This document shows, piece after piece, positions 62,072 through 64,000 of a stretch of DNA of 64,000 nucleotides. Location of the stretch: NCBI GenBank assembly GCA_965194375.1, contig CBDAEL010000006.1; one strand, written 5' to 3'. This DNA is from Tabrizicola_A aquatica (GTDB taxonomy: Bacteria > Pseudomonadota > Alphaproteobacteria > Rhodobacterales > Rhodobacteraceae). Under the pieces are notes generated by a model that saw nothing but the letters and a program-made list of their open reading frames with translations, ran no database searches and was not told the origin of the DNA. The translations under genes and the position numbers were made by a program. How positions within the stretch are numbered: the first letter of the stretch is position 1; each line of letters opens with the position of its first letter.

Positions 62072-63373
62072 ATGTCCACCCCCGCATACCGTGCCCCCTT
62101 GCGTCTTGGCCTTGCGGGTCTGGGGACCGTCGGGATTGGCGTGGTGAAAATCGTGCAAGAGCATGCCGCCCTGATCGCCGCCCGCGCGGGCCGCCCCGTG
62201 GTGATCACCGCCGTCTCTGCGCGCGATCGCACGAAAAACCGCGACGCCGATCTGTCGGGCTATGCGTGGGAAACCGACCCGGTGGCCTTGGCACACCGCG
62301 AAGATGTCGATGTGTTCATCGAGGTGATGGGCGGTCATGAAGGCGCGGCCCGCGACGCGACCGAAGCCGCAATTGCCACCGGCAAAGATGTGGTCTCGGC
62401 CAACAAGGCGCTTTTGGCACACCACGGACAAGCCTTGGCACTGGCAGCCGAAGCGGCGGGCCGGGTGATCCGGTTCGAGGCGGCTGTGGCGGGCGGCATT
62501 CCAGTAATCAAGGCCCTGACCGAAGGACTTGCCGGCAACAAGATGCGCCGCGTCATGGGCGTGATGAACGGCTCATGCAATTACATCCTGACGCGGATGC
62601 AATCGGAAAACCTGCCCTATGAGGCCGTCTTCGAAGAGGCGCGCCAGCTGGGCTATCTTGAGGCTGACCCCAACCTTGACGTCGGCGGCATTGATGCGGG
62701 CCACAAGCTCGCCCTTCTCGCCTCGATCGCCTTTGGCACCAAAGTGTCCTTTGGCGCGGTCGAGTTGGAAGGCATCGGCAGCGTCTCGATCGACGACATC
62801 CGGCTGGCCGAGGATATGGGCTACCGCATCAAGTTGTTGGGCGTGGCACAGATGACAGGACGCGGGCTCGAGCAGCGCATGACGCCCTGCCTTGTCCCGA
62901 GCGCAAGCCCCTTGGGCCAGTTGCAGGGTGGCACCAATATGGTGGTGCTGGAAGGTGACAGCGTCGGCCAGATCGTGCTGCGCGGCCCCGGTGCGGGCAT
63001 GGGCCCGACGGCCAGCGCCGTGATGGGCGATGTGATCGACCTTGCCCGCGGCACCCGGCTGCCGACCTTTGGCCAACCCGCCGCGACCTTGGCCGAGCCG
63101 ATGGCGGCCAAGTCGGCGACGCCAGCCTCGTATTATCTGCGCATGACGCTTTTGGACAAACCCGGCGCCTTGGCGAAGATCGCCACCTGTCTGGGCGAGG
63201 CGGGCGTGTCCATCGACCAGATGCGCCAATATGGCCATGAGGGCGCCAATGCCCCGGTGTTGATCGTGACACACAAGGCTAGCCGCGATGACATTGACCA
63301 TGCCATCGGCCGGTTCGCCGCAACGGGTGTGTTGGTGGGCGCGCCGGTGGCGCTGCGCATCGAAGAGGTCTAG
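62072..63373 (+). CDS. hom: Homoserine dehydrogenase
   Basis: The 433-residue enzyme reduces aspartate semialdehyde to homoserine for threonine and methionine synthesis. It has the Rossmann motif GLAGLGTVGIGVVKIV, the substrate segment MGVMNGSCNYILTRMQSE and the DVGGIDAGHKLALLASIAFG loop with the catalytic Lys. A C-terminal ACT domain (DKPGALAKIATCLGEAGVSI) is the site of threonine feedback control. Confidence 0.97.
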   Translation: MSTPAYRAPLRLGLAGLGTVGIGVVKIVQEHAALIAARAGRPVVITAVSARDRTKNRDADLSGYAWETDPVALAHREDVDVFIEVMGGHEGAARDATEAAIATGKDVVSANKALLAHHGQALALAAEAAGRVIRFEAAVAGGIPVIKALTEGLAGNKMRRVMGVMNGSCNYILTRMQSENLPYEAVFEEARQLGYLEADPNLDVGGIDAGHKLALLASIAFGTKVSFGAVELEGIGSVSIDDIRLAEDMGYRIKLLGVAQMTGRGLEQRMTPCLVPSASPLGQLQGGTNMVVLEGDSVGQIVLRGPGAGMGPTASAVMGDVIDLARGTRLPTFGQPAATLAEPMAAKSATPASYYLRMTLLDKPGALAKIATCLGEAGVSIDQMRQYGHEGANAPVLIVTHKASRDDIDHAIGRFAATGVLVGAPVALRIEEV

Positions 63374-63458
63374 GGCCAGCGGTTAGCGCAACCGGTCTTG
63401 CCCTTGGACCACCGCGCCCGCTACACCGGGCACATCTTTTCCAGCAAGGATTCCCAAT

Positions 63459-64000
63459 ATGGCTGACGCCAAGGATTTTCAGGACCGCATGTTGTCGCTT
63501 GGCCTTGCCCGGGTGTCCGAGGCGGCGGCGCTGGCCTCGGCGCGGCTTGTCGGGCGCGGCGATGAAAAGGCCGCCGATCAGGCCGCCGTCAACGCCATGC
63601 GCGACCAGTTGAACCTTCTGGACATCGCAGGCGTCGTGGTGATCGGCGAGGGTGAGCGCGACGAGGCGCCAATGCTGTTCATCGGCGAAGAGGTGGGCAC
63701 CGGCAATGGCCCGGCTGTGGATATCGCGCTCGACCCCTTGGAAGGCACCACGCTAACCGCCAAGGACATGCCGAACGCGCTGACCGTCATCGCCATGGCG
63801 CCGCGCGGTACACTCCTACATGCGCCCGATGTTTACATGGACAAGCTGGCCATCGGGCCGGGCTTTGCTGTGGACACCGTCACGCTGGACATGTCGCCGG
63901 CAGAGCGTGTGCGCGCATTGGCCCGCGCCAAGGGCTGCACGGCGGAAGACATTACCGTGTGCATCTTGGAACGTCCGCGCCATGAGGTGATGATCGAAGA
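63459..64000 (+). CDS. glpX: Class II fructose-1,6-bisphosphatase (cut by the window edge)
   Basis: The first 180 residues are present and the frame runs off the right end. They carry the family start (GLARVSEAAALASARLVGRG), the metal site VIGEGERDEAPMLFIGEEVG and the phosphate-binding IALDPLEGTTL. GlpX hydrolyses fructose-1,6-bisphosphate in gluconeogenesis. It lies 85 bases after hom in the same direction; the hom-glpX order is common in Rhodobacterales. Confidence 0.95.
   Translation, partial: MADAKDFQDRMLSLGLARVSEAAALASARLVGRGDEKAADQAAVNAMRDQLNLLDIAGVVVIGEGERDEAPMLFIGEEVGTGNGPAVDIALDPLEGTTLTAKDMPNALTVIAMAPRGTLLHAPDVYMDKLAIGPGFAVDTVTLDMSPAERVRALARAKGCTAEDITVCILERPRHEVMIE

Overview
This 64 kb window is high-GC bacterial DNA that reads as a member of the Rhodobacterales (Rhodobacteraceae/Paracoccaceae type Alphaproteobacteria). 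The evidence is the alphaproteobacterial dnaG-rpoD pair, the soxBDAG sarcosine oxidase operon, the purM-purN pair, the DUF2924-recombinase module and the many start/stop overlaps typical of this group. No rRNA or CRISPR array was seen. There are two tRNA genes: Ser-GGA on the minus strand at 31890-31979, and a CAT-anticodon tRNA on the plus strand at 38177-38252.

Positions 1 to about 31.6 kb look like an accessory island assembled in layers. At the left edge a large minus-strand frame (3468 to beyond base 1, no stop in the window) encodes a Toprim plus DEAx-helicase protein. It is followed by a conserved hypothetical gene and a complete mobile module: a small protein, DUF2924, a large serine recombinase and a helix-turn-helix protein (4821-7169). 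The recombinase/HTH part recurs twice in increasingly decayed form, at 16772-18084 and 21247-21516. The three copies separate three cargo blocks. Cargo A (7217-16632) is a LacI-controlled catabolic cluster: a membrane histidine-box hydroxylase, a ribose-type ABC transporter, a Rieske ferredoxin, a hydroxypyruvate-isomerase-like TIM barrel, a PanB-like protein with altered active-site residues, an inositol-dehydrogenase-like oxidoreductase and a ferredoxin reductase. Cargo B (18301-20915) is an AraC-type regulator, a short-chain dehydrogenase and a methyltransferase. Cargo C (21738-31530) is a metal block: ynfA/merR divergent from a zntA/pbrA-like P-type ATPase, an isoprenylcysteine-methyltransferase-like protein, lspA, dsbB and a DsbA-family protein; then mntR/mntH; then a copper-delivery operon (sco, pcuAC, sco, DUF411) behind a CueR-type promoter; and finally a broken MFS gene. 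An imperfect repeat of about 89 bp lies at both edges of cargo C.

From the tRNA-Ser gene onward the content looks like core genome. It holds alaX-mscS-cysK, purN-purM, a 1256-residue RTX protein, rpoD and dnaG. A minus-strand block for releasing nitrogen from amino acids and sarcosine follows (gdh, asparaginase, soxBDAG, M20 amidohydrolase). After it come a four-gene Tad/TadG-like surface-assembly operon, a pirin, a small lipoprotein, homoserine dehydrogenase and the start of glpX, which runs off the right edge.

The best candidate for an undescribed system is cargo A. Its encoded redox chain (FAD reductase, Rieske ferredoxin, membrane hydroxylase), a PanB relative lacking canonical metal-binding residues, and sugar/cyclitol enzymes together suggest an uncharacterised oxidative catabolic pathway. 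The recurring recombinase/HTH units that delimit the cargo blocks are the second candidate.
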